Below are positions 19,351 through 29,516 of a stretch of DNA of 64,000 bases, in pieces. The position numbers were made by a program, and so were the translations under genes. The first letter of the stretch is position 1. The number at the start of each line of letters is the position of its first letter. Origin of the DNA: Acinetobacter proteolyticus (GTDB lineage: Bacteria > Pseudomonadota > Gammaproteobacteria > Pseudomonadales > Moraxellaceae); NCBI RefSeq assembly GCF_000367945.1, contig NZ_KB849179.1, positions 2,725,592 to 2,789,591 of the forward strand, given 5' to 3'. The notes below the pieces were generated by a model that saw only the letters and a program-made list of their open reading frames with translations, was not told where the DNA came from and did no database searches.

Positions 19351-20214
19351 ATGTCTTATAAAGGACGATTTGCGCCATCGCCAACCGGCCCATTGCATTT
19401 TGGTTCCCTGCTCACCGCAGTTGCCAGTTATTGCGATGCCAAAGCCAATCACGGCCAATGGTTGGTTCGGATTGAAGATACTGATATCCCCCGTATTTTC
19501 CCCAATAGCGAAACACATATTCTCTCATGCATTGATGCTTTTCAATTTGAGCCTGATACAGAGATTATTTTTCAAAAAGATCGTTTCGAGATCTATGAAC
19601 AGGTGCTTGAGCAACTCAAGCAATTCGATGCGATTTATGCCTGCCAATGTACCCGTAAAATGCTGGGCTCCAATCATATCTATGCAGGAACTTGTCGAGA
19701 TTTAAATTTAGAGTTTGCTGATCAAGCCATTCGTTTAAAGGTTACAGATCAACAGATTTGTTTTGAAGACCGTTTACAAGGTCGACAATGTTCTAACTTA
19801 CTGCATGAGCTTGGTGATTTTGTATTAAAGCGTCGTGATGGCATTATCAGCTATCAATTGGCGGTGGTAGTCGATGATTATCTACAAGGTATCAGCCATG
19901 TGGTTCGCGGTGCAGACTTACTCGATAACACGGCTCGACAAATCTGGTTAGGTTCTTTACTGGGTTTTCCCAATTTAAGCTATATGCATTTACCGCTTGC
20001 CATGAACGATCAAGGGCAAAAACTATCTAAACAGAATCTTGCACAAGCACTGGATATCACTCAAGCTCCCAAACTGTTACAGCAAGCCATCTTGGCTTTA
20101 GGCCAACCTGCTGTGGAACTGGATCAACCCCGTATTATGTTGCAACAAGCCGTGCAACAATGGGATGTCAATCTGATTCCCAAAGGGGTTCATTTAACTG
20201 GAACCTATTTATAA
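19351..20214 (+). CDS. gluQ: Glutamyl-Q tRNA(Asp) synthetase
   Basis: 287-residue truncated GluRS paralogue that attaches glutamate to queuosine in tRNA(Asp). The HIGH-like motif is in APSPTGPLHFGS and the KMSKS-like one in QKLSKQN. It has the catalytic domain only and lacks the anticodon-binding part of GluRS. Cys pairs in YACQCTRK and GTCRD fit the zinc site. It follows dksA on the same strand. Confidence 0.94.
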   Translation: MSYKGRFAPSPTGPLHFGSLLTAVASYCDAKANHGQWLVRIEDTDIPRIFPNSETHILSCIDAFQFEPDTEIIFQKDRFEIYEQVLEQLKQFDAIYACQCTRKMLGSNHIYAGTCRDLNLEFADQAIRLKVTDQQICFEDRLQGRQCSNLLHELGDFVLKRRDGIISYQLAVVVDDYLQGISHVVRGADLLDNTARQIWLGSLLGFPNLSYMHLPLAMNDQGQKLSKQNLAQALDITQAPKLLQQAILALGQPAVELDQPRIMLQQAVQQWDVNLIPKGVHLTGTYL

Positions 20215-20220
20215 ACAATA

Positions 20221-20249
20221 AAAAAGCCCTGTATAACCACAGGGCTTTT
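20221..20249. terminator. Bidirectional terminator between gluQ and ftsW
   Basis: AAAGCCCTGT, loop ATAACC, ACAGGGCTTT, with A- and T-runs on either side. It serves the convergent gluQ and ftsW. Confidence 0.88.
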
Positions 20250-20264
20250 GTTTATTTACATGCG

Positions 20265-21458
20265 CTAGAAATTAGATTCTTCTTTTACAGGGTTCAACTC
20301 TTGTGTTGACGCATCAATTTTTAGAATCAAACTAATCATCGCCGCACACATCATGAGTGATGTACCACCATAACTAATAAACGGTAAGGTCAAACCTTTG
20401 GTTGGCATGAGGCCCATGTTCATGCCCGCATTGACCAGAATCTGCATCAGGAAGATGATGCTAATCCCGTAAGCCAAATAACCTGCACGCAAATAGTTAT
20501 GTTGCAAGGCACGATGACCAATACGGATACAACACGCCAGCATGGTAAACGACAGCATCATCACGATCGACACGCCAAAGAAACCAAATTCTTCACCTAA
20601 CACTGCCAACATAAAGTCGGTATGTGCTTCTGGCAGATAAGAAAGCTTCTGTACGCTGTGGCCCAAGCCCGTACCAAACCACTCACCACGACCAAAGGCC
20701 ATTAGAGCGTTGGAAAGCTGATAGCCCACACCCAATGGATCTGCCCAAGGGTTGGTAAACGAGATCAAACGCTGAAAACGGAATGGCTCGAAGATGATCA
20801 GCGCACTGACACCCGCAAAGATCGCACCCAGCATGATCAAGAACTGCGTTGCCGGTGCGCCTGCCAAGAAGAATACCCCGACCATCATTAACACGATAAC
20901 GACAGTTGCCCCCAAGTCAGGCTCAGCGACAATGAAACCGACCGTTAAAGCCATCACACCACTTAAACGCAATAAACCTTTCCAGTGGGTACGCACTTCT
21001 TTGGCACGGCGTACTACATAGTCAGCGGTGAAAATCGCCATGACAATTTTGGCAATCTCGGTTGGCTGTAAGGTAAAGCCACCGACCTTAATCCAGCGAT
21101 GCGCACCATTCACTTCAGAGCCCACCACCAACACGGCTAACAGCAACACGATGGTAATGAGCCATAAAGGAAAGGCATTTTTAAACCACAGATTTAATGA
21201 CACCCGATAAGTCAGAAACGCCACCACCGCAGCCACGACAATTGAAATGCCATGACGAATCAAGAAATAAAATGGGCTTTCGTGAATATATTCCGCATAA
21301 GGCATTGAGGCTGATGCCACCATCACCGAACCGAAACACAGTAATGCAATCACACAAAAGATCAGAATATTTCGTGCCGTCATTTCTGCAGGCAACTTCG
21401 GCAAACGATTGAGCAATTGCGAAATCTTTTGCACCGTATTTTGGGCTAAATCCGCCAT
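20265..21458 (-). CDS. ftsW: Peptidoglycan glycosyltransferase FtsW
   Basis: 397-residue SEDS-family integral membrane protein, the septal glycan polymerase of the divisome. It has about ten membrane helices. Typical motifs: GGAHRW-type loop (VNGAHRWIKVGGFTLQPTEIAKI), YLPEAHTDFMLAVLGEE and GLTLPFISYGGTSL. ATG 21458 (MADLAQN) is chosen since AGGA is 8 nt upstream; the longer frame starting inside murD has none. It lies 10 nt after murD, as in the division and cell-wall cluster. Confidence 0.95.
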   Translation of the reverse strand: MADLAQNTVQKISQLLNRLPKLPAEMTARNILIFCVIALLCFGSVMVASASMPYAEYIHESPFYFLIRHGISIVVAAVVAFLTYRVSLNLWFKNAFPLWLITIVLLLAVLVVGSEVNGAHRWIKVGGFTLQPTEIAKIVMAIFTADYVVRRAKEVRTHWKGLLRLSGVMALTVGFIVAEPDLGATVVIVLMMVGVFFLAGAPATQFLIMLGAIFAGVSALIIFEPFRFQRLISFTNPWADPLGVGYQLSNALMAFGRGEWFGTGLGHSVQKLSYLPEAHTDFMLAVLGEEFGFFGVSIVMMLSFTMLACCIRIGHRALQHNYLRAGYLAYGISIIFLMQILVNAGMNMGLMPTKGLTLPFISYGGTSLMMCAAMISLILKIDASTQELNPVKEESNF

Positions 21459-21468
21459 AGTTCTGTTC

Positions 21469-22848
<1,380 letters not shown>

Positions 22849-22960
22849 TTACAGAATGGCAAAAATGTTAGCACTTTACTGTTTTAAATGCTTTTTCAGT
22901 TTTGGTTTTATTCAATCTTTTTTGTGTCAGTGCGTAAAAGCTTAGGCAGGGATAAAAAAG

Positions 22961-23212
22961 CTAATTCCCAATAAAACCAAGCCCCCCCAGCCAATCGACT
23001 GATTTAAATACATAGTGCTTGAATTTAAGCTCAATCAATTCGGGTCTTAACCCTAGATAAATCAAGATGGAACATGAAAGTAGCCATGAAGCCGTTTCTT
23101 TATAAATATTCAGATTTTTTGCCAAAGCAGAAAGATAAAGCAAAGTCATCAATAGCATAAAACCCAATAAAATCAATTTATGTTTTAAGCGCAATGATCT
23201 CTTCTCACTCAT
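22961..23212 (-). CDS. Small membrane protein of unknown function
   Basis: About 83-residue protein with two predicted membrane segments (about residues 14-32 and 42-58) and a basic N-terminus (SEKRSLRLKHK). I do not recognise a family. The start at ATG 23212 is preferred. A longer frame from 23254 would begin inside the terminator hairpin of the feo operon. It lies downstream of that terminator and upstream of murD's 5' end on the same strand, with no clear operon partner. Confidence 0.5.
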   Translation of the reverse strand: MSEKRSLRLKHKLILLGFMLLMTLLYLSALAKNLNIYKETASWLLSCSILIYLGLRPELIELKFKHYVFKSVDWLGGLGFIGN

Positions 23213-23238
23213 ATCCGTCTGATTTATTTTTTCTTTTC

Positions 23239-23271
23239 CAAAAAAATTGCCCATCTTAAGATGGGCAATTT
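23239..23271 (-). terminator. Terminator of the feo operon
   Basis: A perfect 28-bp palindrome, AAATTGCCCATCTT / AAGATGGGCAATTT, followed on the minus strand by a T-run. It lies about 12 nt past the Cys-rich gene stop. Confidence 0.85.
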
Positions 23272-23282
23272 CAAGATTGCAC

Positions 23283-23534
23283 TTAACGCCATTTCACTGT
23301 TTGTACGGTTTCTGTTTTCTTGCTCTCCGCGTCATCGGTCGAACAACCACAGCCACCACCACAACCGACCGCCATTTTCGGTTTTAACCATACTGCCAAA
23401 CGTTGCCAACCTAGGCGCTGACATTGATTTGATAATGCCAGAAATGCTGAACTTGCTGTTTGAGGGAATACCTTCTTAAACACGACAACAGCACTCCACA
23501 GCACCAATACAGCAACAATCAAGTACTCAAACAT
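23283..23534 (-). CDS. FeoB-associated Cys-rich membrane protein
   Basis: 83-residue protein with one N-terminal membrane helix (about residues 3-20) and a C-terminal Cys/Gly cluster (VGCGGGCGCSTDD) that could bind metal. Such small Cys-rich proteins are often encoded next to feoB and named for that. It lies 54 nt after feoB in the same direction, with a palindromic repeat between, and ends at the feo terminator. A role in Fe(2+) uptake is inferred from position. Confidence 0.75.
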   Translation of the reverse strand: MFEYLIVAVLVLWSAVVVFKKVFPQTASSAFLALSNQCQRLGWQRLAVWLKPKMAVGCGGGCGCSTDDAESKKTETVQTVKWR

Positions 23535-23552
23535 AAGCGTCTCTCCAATAAT

Positions 23553-23587
23553 TTCCTCCCCTTTTAAAGGGAGGTGAGATGGGATTT
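23553..23587. repeat. GC-rich palindromic repeat, half copy (feoB-Cys-rich gene)
   Basis: CCTCCC and GGGAGG with a CTTTTAAA centre at 23555-23574, flanked by GTGAGATGGGATTT, resembling the outer arms of the copies at 19221 and 29418. It overlaps the last two bases... adjoining the feoB stop at 23589. Confidence 0.55.
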
Positions 23588-23588
23588 C

Positions 23589-25442
23589 TTAGCCCCAAAT
23601 GCTGGATGCAATTTGGTAGGTCAAGAACGACATTAAATACGCCAAACCAAATAAATATGCCGTCATCACTGCCACATGCTTCCATGAACCCGTTTCACGA
23701 CGTACCGTGGCCAAAGTGGCCAAACAATGTGGTGCATAGATAAACCAGACCAATAATGACAACCCTGTTGCCAGCGACCAACCTGTTCCATCAGCACTAA
23801 TTAAATGCGACAAACCCTGAGCAATCGCATCGTCATCAGCCCCAGACAAGGCATAGACTGTACCCAAAGCAGCAACCACAACCTCACGCGCCGCCATTGC
23901 CGGAATAAGCGCAACCACGATCTGCCAGTTGAAACCAACAGGTGCAAAAATCGGTTGCAGCAAATGCCCTAACATTCCAGCAAAACTGTAATCAATATCA
24001 GGTAAAGTCGCTCCTTCTGGTGCTTGCGGGAAGGTACACAAGAACCAAAGTAAAATGGATAGAGCGAAGATAATGCCACCCACACGTTTTAAGAAGATTT
24101 TGCCGCGATCAAGCAAGCCAATCCCAACACTTCTTAAATCAGGAATACGGTAACTTGGCAACTCAAGTAATAATGCATGTTGTGATTTATCTTTTTGCAG
24201 AAACTTCATCACAATCGAAACACAGAGTGCACTGACAATTCCTGACATGTACAAGCCAAACAGCACCAAACCTTGTAAGTTGAAAATGCCCCACACCGTT
24301 TGACTTGGAATGAAAGCGGCAATCAATAAAGCATAGACGGGTAATCGTGCAGAACAGGTCATCAATGGTGCCACCATGATCGTGGTAAAACGATCACGTG
24401 GATCACTGATACTACGAGTGGCCATGATTCCAGGCACTGCACAGGCAAAGCTCGACAGCAAAGGAATAAAGGCACGTCCACTTAAACCTGCCTTAAACAT
24501 GAGTTTATCCAGCAAGAACGCGGCACGTGGGAGGTAGCCTGATTCTTCTAATACCAAAATAAAGAAAAATAAAATTAAAATCTGCGGCAAGAACACCACC
24601 ACACTCCCCGCACCGGCAATAATACCGTCGACCACTAAACTGTGCAGTAAAGGCTGCGAGATATACTCACCGAGCTTCTCACCAAACCATGCAAAGAAGG
24701 TTTCAATCCCATCCATAAATGGCGCAGCCCAAGCAAATACAGCTTGGAATACAATGAACATCATGATGGCAAGGCTAAGTAAGCCAAGCACTGGATGTAA
24801 GAAAATCTTATCCAGAAAATCAGTACGTTTATCTTCCTGATCAACAAAGTTCACCACATCTTTGAAAATCACTTCAATTTTCTGGTGATGATCCCCTTTC
24901 AAGCCACTCAGTTCCGTTTGTGGAATTGAATACTTGTCTTGATCAAGTGCATGCAGTAGGTTTTCGATACCTGAATTGCGTACCGCAACCGTTTCAACCA
25001 CAGGGACCCCCAAACGCTCAGAAAGCTTTTGCGTGTTGATCTGAATACCACGGCGACGTGCTTCATCCATCATGTTCAACACGACAAGGATTGGACGACC
25101 CAACTCAATAATTTCCAACACCAAACCAAGATGTAGCTTTAAGTTCGTTGCATCAACCACACACAAGAAGGCATCTTGTTGCCCTTCTTCCGCAATTTTG
25201 CCTTGGCAAACATCACGGGTAATTTCTTCGTCTGGGCTGGTTGCCTGTAAACTATAAGTTCCTGGTAAATCCAAGACACGTACCGCTTTCCCAGAAGGAA
25301 GCTGAAAATGCCCAACTTTACGTTCAACTGTCACACCCGCATAGTTGGCAACTTTTTGGCGTGTACCCGTTAAATGGTTAAATAAAGATGTCTTACCGCA
25401 GTTTGGATTTCCCACAAGGGCAACACGTAACGCATCACTCAT
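23589..25442 (-). CDS. feoB: Ferrous iron transporter FeoB
   Basis: 617-residue inner-membrane Fe(2+) transporter. The N-terminal G domain shows G1 GNPNCGKTS (about 11-19), G3 DLPGTYSL and G4 NMMD. A helical linker and the membrane part with two Gate-type regions (FLPQILILFFFILVLEESGYLPRAAFLLD; the second ending near 612) follow. It is shorter than the 773-residue E. coli protein, lacking its C-terminal cytoplasmic extension, but ends naturally. The start overlaps the feoA stop by 4 bases. Under the Fur-type site upstream of feoA. Confidence 0.96.
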   Translation of the reverse strand: MSDALRVALVGNPNCGKTSLFNHLTGTRQKVANYAGVTVERKVGHFQLPSGKAVRVLDLPGTYSLQATSPDEEITRDVCQGKIAEEGQQDAFLCVVDATNLKLHLGLVLEIIELGRPILVVLNMMDEARRRGIQINTQKLSERLGVPVVETVAVRNSGIENLLHALDQDKYSIPQTELSGLKGDHHQKIEVIFKDVVNFVDQEDKRTDFLDKIFLHPVLGLLSLAIMMFIVFQAVFAWAAPFMDGIETFFAWFGEKLGEYISQPLLHSLVVDGIIAGAGSVVVFLPQILILFFFILVLEESGYLPRAAFLLDKLMFKAGLSGRAFIPLLSSFACAVPGIMATRSISDPRDRFTTIMVAPLMTCSARLPVYALLIAAFIPSQTVWGIFNLQGLVLFGLYMSGIVSALCVSIVMKFLQKDKSQHALLLELPSYRIPDLRSVGIGLLDRGKIFLKRVGGIIFALSILLWFLCTFPQAPEGATLPDIDYSFAGMLGHLLQPIFAPVGFNWQIVVALIPAMAAREVVVAALGTVYALSGADDDAIAQGLSHLISADGTGWSLATGLSLLVWFIYAPHCLATLATVRRETGSWKHVAVMTAYLFGLAYLMSFLTYQIASSIWG

Positions 25443-25699
25443 GCAGGTGCTCCTTCAAGTTGAATTTCAATTTTATCCGCTTCCGCTTTTCGTAACGCAA
25501 AACGCGTAAAACCGAGCTGGATTAGAATCGGATCTCCACCAAAAATGCCTTTGGTAATCACCTGTACTTGTGTACCTGGCACAAAGCCTAAACTTTCTAA
25601 ACGAACTGCAACTAAATCTGGCTGTTCTGTCTCATCGACCACGCGATTTACTTTCGTAATCATCGCTGTTTGCTTGACTTTTAATGCTGACAATCGCAC
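25439..25699 (-). CDS. feoA: Ferrous iron transport protein FeoA
   Basis: 86-residue SH3-like cytoplasmic protein needed for FeoB function. The core VRLESLGFVPGTQVQVITKG...GDPILIQLGFTRFALRKAEADKIEI is a complete FeoA domain. The start is GTG 25699 with only a weak AGAAG upstream; the next in-frame ATG is 12 codons later and would cut the first strand. It overlaps feoB by 4 bases. A Fur-like site sits within its promoter. Confidence 0.92.
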   Translation of the reverse strand: MRLSALKVKQTAMITKVNRVVDETEQPDLVAVRLESLGFVPGTQVQVITKGIFGGDPILIQLGFTRFALRKAEADKIEIQLEGAPA

Positions 25700-25727
25700 C
25701 GCTTCTAACCCTTAACCCTTTTTTGCT

Positions 25728-25757
25728 AGTATACAAGCAAATGAGAATAATTACCAA
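25728..25757 (-). promoter_or_regulatory. feoA promoter with embedded Fur box
   Basis: On the minus strand, TTGGTA (25752-25757) and TATACT (25728-25733) are spaced by 18 bp. The 19 bases at 25737-25755, GCAAATGAGAATAATTACC, match 14 of 19 positions of the Fur consensus GATAATGATAATCATTATC. Fur bound there would cover the promoter. Confidence 0.75.
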
Positions 25758-25902
25758 AACCAATCTCAGTGGCATTTGCTTCTGTGACAGATCGACAACA
25801 ATTCATTTTTCTTTTACAGTGCAATTCAACCAAAAATAAATCAGGGCACCATGCTCCCTAAATACACGCCCCGCTTTCACCGAGAAATATGTTCAACGCC
25901 TT

Positions 25903-26823
25903 ATGCTAAATAAAAAGCCTCGTATTCCTACTGCGGTTAACATCCCCGAACATTTGAGTTTTTTACAAGGTTTTCGGGATTATCTGGTAGCTCAAACCGT
26001 GAGTCCACATACCCGCAATGCCTATTTATCTGACCTGATACAATGTGCTGAATTACATCAAACAGCGGCATTACCACAATGGTCCAGTGATGACATTGCT
26101 GATGTGCTGATCGCGCTCACCAAGGCCGGTAAAAGCCCTCGTTCGATTGCACGTTGTCTGTCTGCATTAAGACAGTTTTATAAGTTTTTAAGAGAACAAA
26201 AGTTACGGGATGATAATCCTGTTGCCACCCACCATTCCCCTAAAATTGGACGCGCCTTACCCAAGGATTTATCCGAACAAGATGTCGAGGCCTTAATCAA
26301 TGCACCTGATATCAATACAGCATTAGGCCTACGTGACCGTGCCATGTTTGAAGTCCTGTATGCCTGTGGTCTGCGTGTTTCAGAATTACTAAATTTACGT
26401 TTAGAACTAATCAACCTAAAACAGGGTTTTGTGCGGATCACCGGTAAGGGCAATAAAGAGCGTCTGGTCCCACTGGGGCAATTTGCATGTGATTGGATTG
26501 AAAAATATTTAGTTGAGTCACGCCCGCAACTGTATAAAAGCAGCACGGACTATCTGTTTCTCACTCAACATGGCGGCATCATGAGTCGACAGAATTTTTG
26601 GTATGCGATTAAACGCTATGCATTGCAAGCCAATATCCAAGCTGAACTCTCTCCTCATACCCTACGTCATGCTTTTGCCACTCATTTACTCAATCACGGT
26701 GCAGATTTACGCGTGGTACAAATGCTGCTTGGACACAGCGACCTTTCCACCACACAAATTTACACCCATGTCGCGCAACAGCGAATGCAAGAGTTGCATG
26801 GCAAATACCATCCACGCGGCTAA
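25903..26823 (+). CDS. xerC: Tyrosine recombinase XerC
   Basis: 306-residue site-specific recombinase that, with XerD, resolves chromosome dimers at dif. It has an N-terminal SAM-like core-binding domain (residues 20-105) and a C-terminal catalytic domain. The active site is complete: Arg158, Lys182, His252, Arg255, His278 and Tyr287. Length and motifs fit XerC rather than an integron or phage integrase, and no attachment site or cargo is near. Divergent from feoA. Confidence 0.93.
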   Translation: MLNKKPRIPTAVNIPEHLSFLQGFRDYLVAQTVSPHTRNAYLSDLIQCAELHQTAALPQWSSDDIADVLIALTKAGKSPRSIARCLSALRQFYKFLREQKLRDDNPVATHHSPKIGRALPKDLSEQDVEALINAPDINTALGLRDRAMFEVLYACGLRVSELLNLRLELINLKQGFVRITGKGNKERLVPLGQFACDWIEKYLVESRPQLYKSSTDYLFLTQHGGIMSRQNFWYAIKRYALQANIQAELSPHTLRHAFATHLLNHGADLRVVQMLLGHSDLSTTQIYTHVAQQRMQELHGKYHPRG

Positions 26824-26957
26824 AACCACCTCTTATCTAGGATTTAGCCAAAACTTGATGCCATTCACAGAGCCTATGCAAGATTTAACGAAGTGATTCA
26901 TTTTTTTTGTTATGCTAGGCCCCTTATACAAATGAATTCGTACAAAAAAGGTTCTAT

Positions 26958-27773
26958 ATGTTGTTTACTCGCTCTCAACTTGTAATTGCTTGTACATTAG
27001 CATCAACATTATTCGTCAGTGCTTGCTCAAAAGAAAATTCAGCACAAAAACAAGATGCACTCACAGCAAGCGCACCCGCGACAGGTGAAGCATCAACATT
27101 GAATGAACGCAATGCACAACAGCGTTTGGTCTCGACCTTAGAAAAAAACTTTAAAACAGCCAATATCAACGCCAAAATTCTTGCGGTGAAGAAAACCGAA
27201 GTGCCTAATCTATATTGGGTGAGTCTGGAAGGTATGGGATCAGTCTATGCCACCGCTGACGGCCAATACATTATTCAAGGCGATGTGGTGCGTTTAGGCG
27301 ATAAGCAACTGCATAATGTCAGTGATGCCTTACAAGCCACCGAGAATAAAAAGCATCTGGCAGCACTGAAAGCTGAGGATTTGATTGTTTATCCTGCACA
27401 AGGCGGCAAAGCCAAGCATGTGATCTATGTATTCACCGATTCAAGCTGCCCATATTGTCATAAACTGCATGAACACTTAGCCGAGATTAATGCCAAAGGC
27501 ATTGAAGTCCGTTATATCGCATGGCCACGTGGCGAACAGTTCATGCCAACCATGCAAGCAATTTGGTGTAGTGAAGACCGTAAAGCTGCCTTCGATCAAG
27601 CGACCAAAGGCTTACCAGTCTCAGCTGCTGAATGTAAGAACCCTGTTCGTGACCAGTATCAACTGGGTTTAAATATGGGCGTGAACGGTACGCCTGCTAT
27701 TTATAACGTCGATGGCGAATATTTAGGGGGTTATATGACACCTGAAGAAATCGTGCAACGCTTAAACAAATAA
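26958..27773 (+). CDS. dsbC: Thiol:disulfide interchange protein DsbC, lipoprotein form
   Basis: 271-residue periplasmic disulfide isomerase. An N-terminal signal with lipobox FVSAC puts the lipidated residue at Cys23. After a linker come the DsbC dimerisation domain (about 55-130) and a thioredoxin-fold domain with the active site CPYC (Cys164/167), plus the cis-Pro in NGTPAIY. E. coli DsbC is soluble, so membrane anchoring is a difference. AAAGG lies 7 nt before the ATG. A MITE-like copy lies 60 nt downstream. Confidence 0.9.
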   Translation: MLFTRSQLVIACTLASTLFVSACSKENSAQKQDALTASAPATGEASTLNERNAQQRLVSTLEKNFKTANINAKILAVKKTEVPNLYWVSLEGMGSVYATADGQYIIQGDVVRLGDKQLHNVSDALQATENKKHLAALKAEDLIVYPAQGGKAKHVIYVFTDSSCPYCHKLHEHLAEINAKGIEVRYIAWPRGEQFMPTMQAIWCSEDRKAAFDQATKGLPVSAAECKNPVRDQYQLGLNMGVNGTPAIYNVDGEYLGGYMTPEEIVQRLNK

Positions 27774-27833
27774 GTTCAAACTACACCACACATTCGCAAA
27801 GACTCGGGCGACAGATTAAAGATGATCGGAATA

Positions 27834-28038
27834 GGGTCTGTTACCACTTTATCTATGATTGCGGCAGAGGAGATTTTTAGGCGATACAAGGCATGGATTG
27901 TGAAATTTAGTCATTCTAAATAATGAGCAATGGCTAAAGTTGCGCAAGATAACGCAGAAGCGCCAAAAATCTCCCTGCCCTTGAGCTTCGCCTTGCGCTG
28001 CGATCAAAGCAATTCATTTATAAAGTGACAACAGACCC
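27834..28038. mobile_element. MITE-like element, copy 2 (205 bp, shorter variant)
   Basis: Terminal repeats GGGTCTGTTACCACTTTAT and ATAAAGTGACAACAGACCC, flanked by TA (27832-27833, 28039-28040). It shares GGCAGAGGAGATTTTTAG, ACAAGGCATG and TTTAGTCATTCTAAA with copies 1 and 3 but lacks about 60 bp internally. Its inner arms GGCAGAGGAGATTTTTAGGC and GCCAAAAATCTCCCTGCC can form a long stem. Confidence 0.72.
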
Positions 28039-28106
28039 TAGTGTCTGCGCATTTTTTTAGCTATGATCAAGCTTCATTAAAATGATTGAATATAATGGAG
28101 TGTGAC

Positions 28107-29408
28107 GTGAAACCAGTTCGTCTGGCGATACTCGGTCTTGGTACTGTAGGTGGTGGAGCCCTTAAATTACTACAAGAAAATGCTGCGGAAATTAAACGCC
28201 GTACCGGTCGAGAAATTCAAATTACACACGTAGGCACACGCCGTCCACGTCCAGATTTACAACTCGAAGGCATTAAACAAAGCGATGACTTGATGGAAAT
28301 CGTACGTCAAGCTGATGTTGATGTTGTGGTTGAAGTCATGGGTGGGATTCATCCTGCTTATGAAGTCATCATGGAAGCCATCAAACATGGCAAACAAGTC
28401 GTCACTGCCAATAAAGCCTTACTTGCTGAACATGGCAATGAATTGTTCAAAGCCGCAGAAGACAATGCTGTTCAGATTGCCTATGAAGCAGCGGTTGCTG
28501 GTGGGATCCCAATCATTAAAGTGATCCGTGAAGGTCTTGCTGCGAACCATATCGAATGGCTTGCAGGCATCATTAATGGTACAGGTAACTTCATTCTGAC
28601 TGAAATGCGTGAAAAAGGCCGTGCCTTTGAAGATGTTTTAAAAGAAGCGCAAGAACTCGGCTATGCCGAAGCTGACCCAACCTTTGATGTTGAAGGCATT
28701 GATGCTGCACATAAGCTCACGATTTTGGCCTCATGTGCTTTTGGTATTCCATTACAATTTAATAAGGTCTATACCGAAGGCATTAGCAAAATCACTGCTC
28801 AAGATGTGAAATATGCAGAAGAACTTGGTTTCCGTATCAAGCACTTAGGTATTGCACGTCGTGCGGACAAAGGCATTGAGTTACGTGTACATCCAACTTT
28901 AATTCCTGCTGAAGAATTGATTGCTAACGTCAATGGTGTGAAGAATGCAGTCTTAGTACAGGCCAATGCAGTTGGTCCTACGTTGTATTACGGTGCCGGT
29001 GCTGGTGCTGGCCCAACCGCTTCTGCGGTGGTTGCTGACGTGATTGATATCGTCCGTGATATTTCATATACCGAAGATGGCGCAGGTACCATTCCTCAGC
29101 TTGCTTTTGAAGCGCTAACTAATGTGCCAATCTTGAGCCGTGAAGAAATGACCACAGGTTACTACATCCGTCTCAACGCTGAAGACCAAACTGGTGTATT
29201 GGCTGATGTCACCACCATTCTCAGCCGTGCAGGCATTAGTATTGATGCCATCATGCAGCAATCACGCTTAAAAGACTTGATTCCGATCGTGATTTTAACC
29301 GATCCGATTGTTGAATCAAAAATGGATGAAGCGCTGGCTCAAATTCAAGCATTACCTGCAATTCGTGGCGAAATCGTAAGAATTCGTTTAGAATCGCTCG
29401 ATAGTTAA
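28107..29408 (+). CDS. hom: Homoserine dehydrogenase
   Basis: 433-residue monofunctional enzyme reducing aspartate semialdehyde to homoserine for threonine and methionine synthesis. It has an N-terminal NAD(P)-binding motif GLGTVGGG, a catalytic domain with GIINGTGNFILTEM and YAEADPTFDVEGIDAAHKL, and a C-terminal ACT domain (about 350-430) for feedback control by threonine. The start at GTG 28107 is set by GGAG 6 nt upstream; upstream in-frame TTG and ATG codons lack a site. thrC follows on the same strand. Confidence 0.96.
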   Translation: MKPVRLAILGLGTVGGGALKLLQENAAEIKRRTGREIQITHVGTRRPRPDLQLEGIKQSDDLMEIVRQADVDVVVEVMGGIHPAYEVIMEAIKHGKQVVTANKALLAEHGNELFKAAEDNAVQIAYEAAVAGGIPIIKVIREGLAANHIEWLAGIINGTGNFILTEMREKGRAFEDVLKEAQELGYAEADPTFDVEGIDAAHKLTILASCAFGIPLQFNKVYTEGISKITAQDVKYAEELGFRIKHLGIARRADKGIELRVHPTLIPAEELIANVNGVKNAVLVQANAVGPTLYYGAGAGAGPTASAVVADVIDIVRDISYTEDGAGTIPQLAFEALTNVPILSREEMTTGYYIRLNAEDQTGVLADVTTILSRAGISIDAIMQQSRLKDLIPIVILTDPIVESKMDEALAQIQALPAIRGEIVRIRLESLDS

Positions 29409-29417
29409 TCAGTTTAA

Positions 29418-29486
29418 ATCTCCCCTCACCCCTCTTTTATAAAGAGGTGGAACTCCTCCCTTTGGAAAAGGGAGGTTGGGAGGGAT
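29418..29486. repeat. GC-rich palindromic repeat, full copy (hom-thrC)
   Basis: Two adjacent hairpins (CCCCTCTTTTATAAAGAGGTG and CTCCCTTTGGAAAAGGGAG) within outer arms AATCTCCCCTC and GGGAGGGATT. The right arm GGGAGGTTGGGAGGG is the reverse complement of the left arm at 19224-19238. Confidence 0.72.
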
Positions 29487-29516
29487 TTTCTCTCTACCTC
29501 ATATTGGAACACCATC

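Noticed and set aside
23589..25442. FeoB shorter than the E. coli protein, suspected truncation
   Set aside because: The G domain and both membrane gate regions are complete, the C-terminus ends naturally, and the downstream partner gene is in place; a short FeoB type is more likely.
26603..26896. 97-codon ORF overlapping the 3' end of xerC in another frame
   Set aside because: It lies almost wholly within the conserved catalytic part of xerC, whose active-site residues are intact; a shadow frame.
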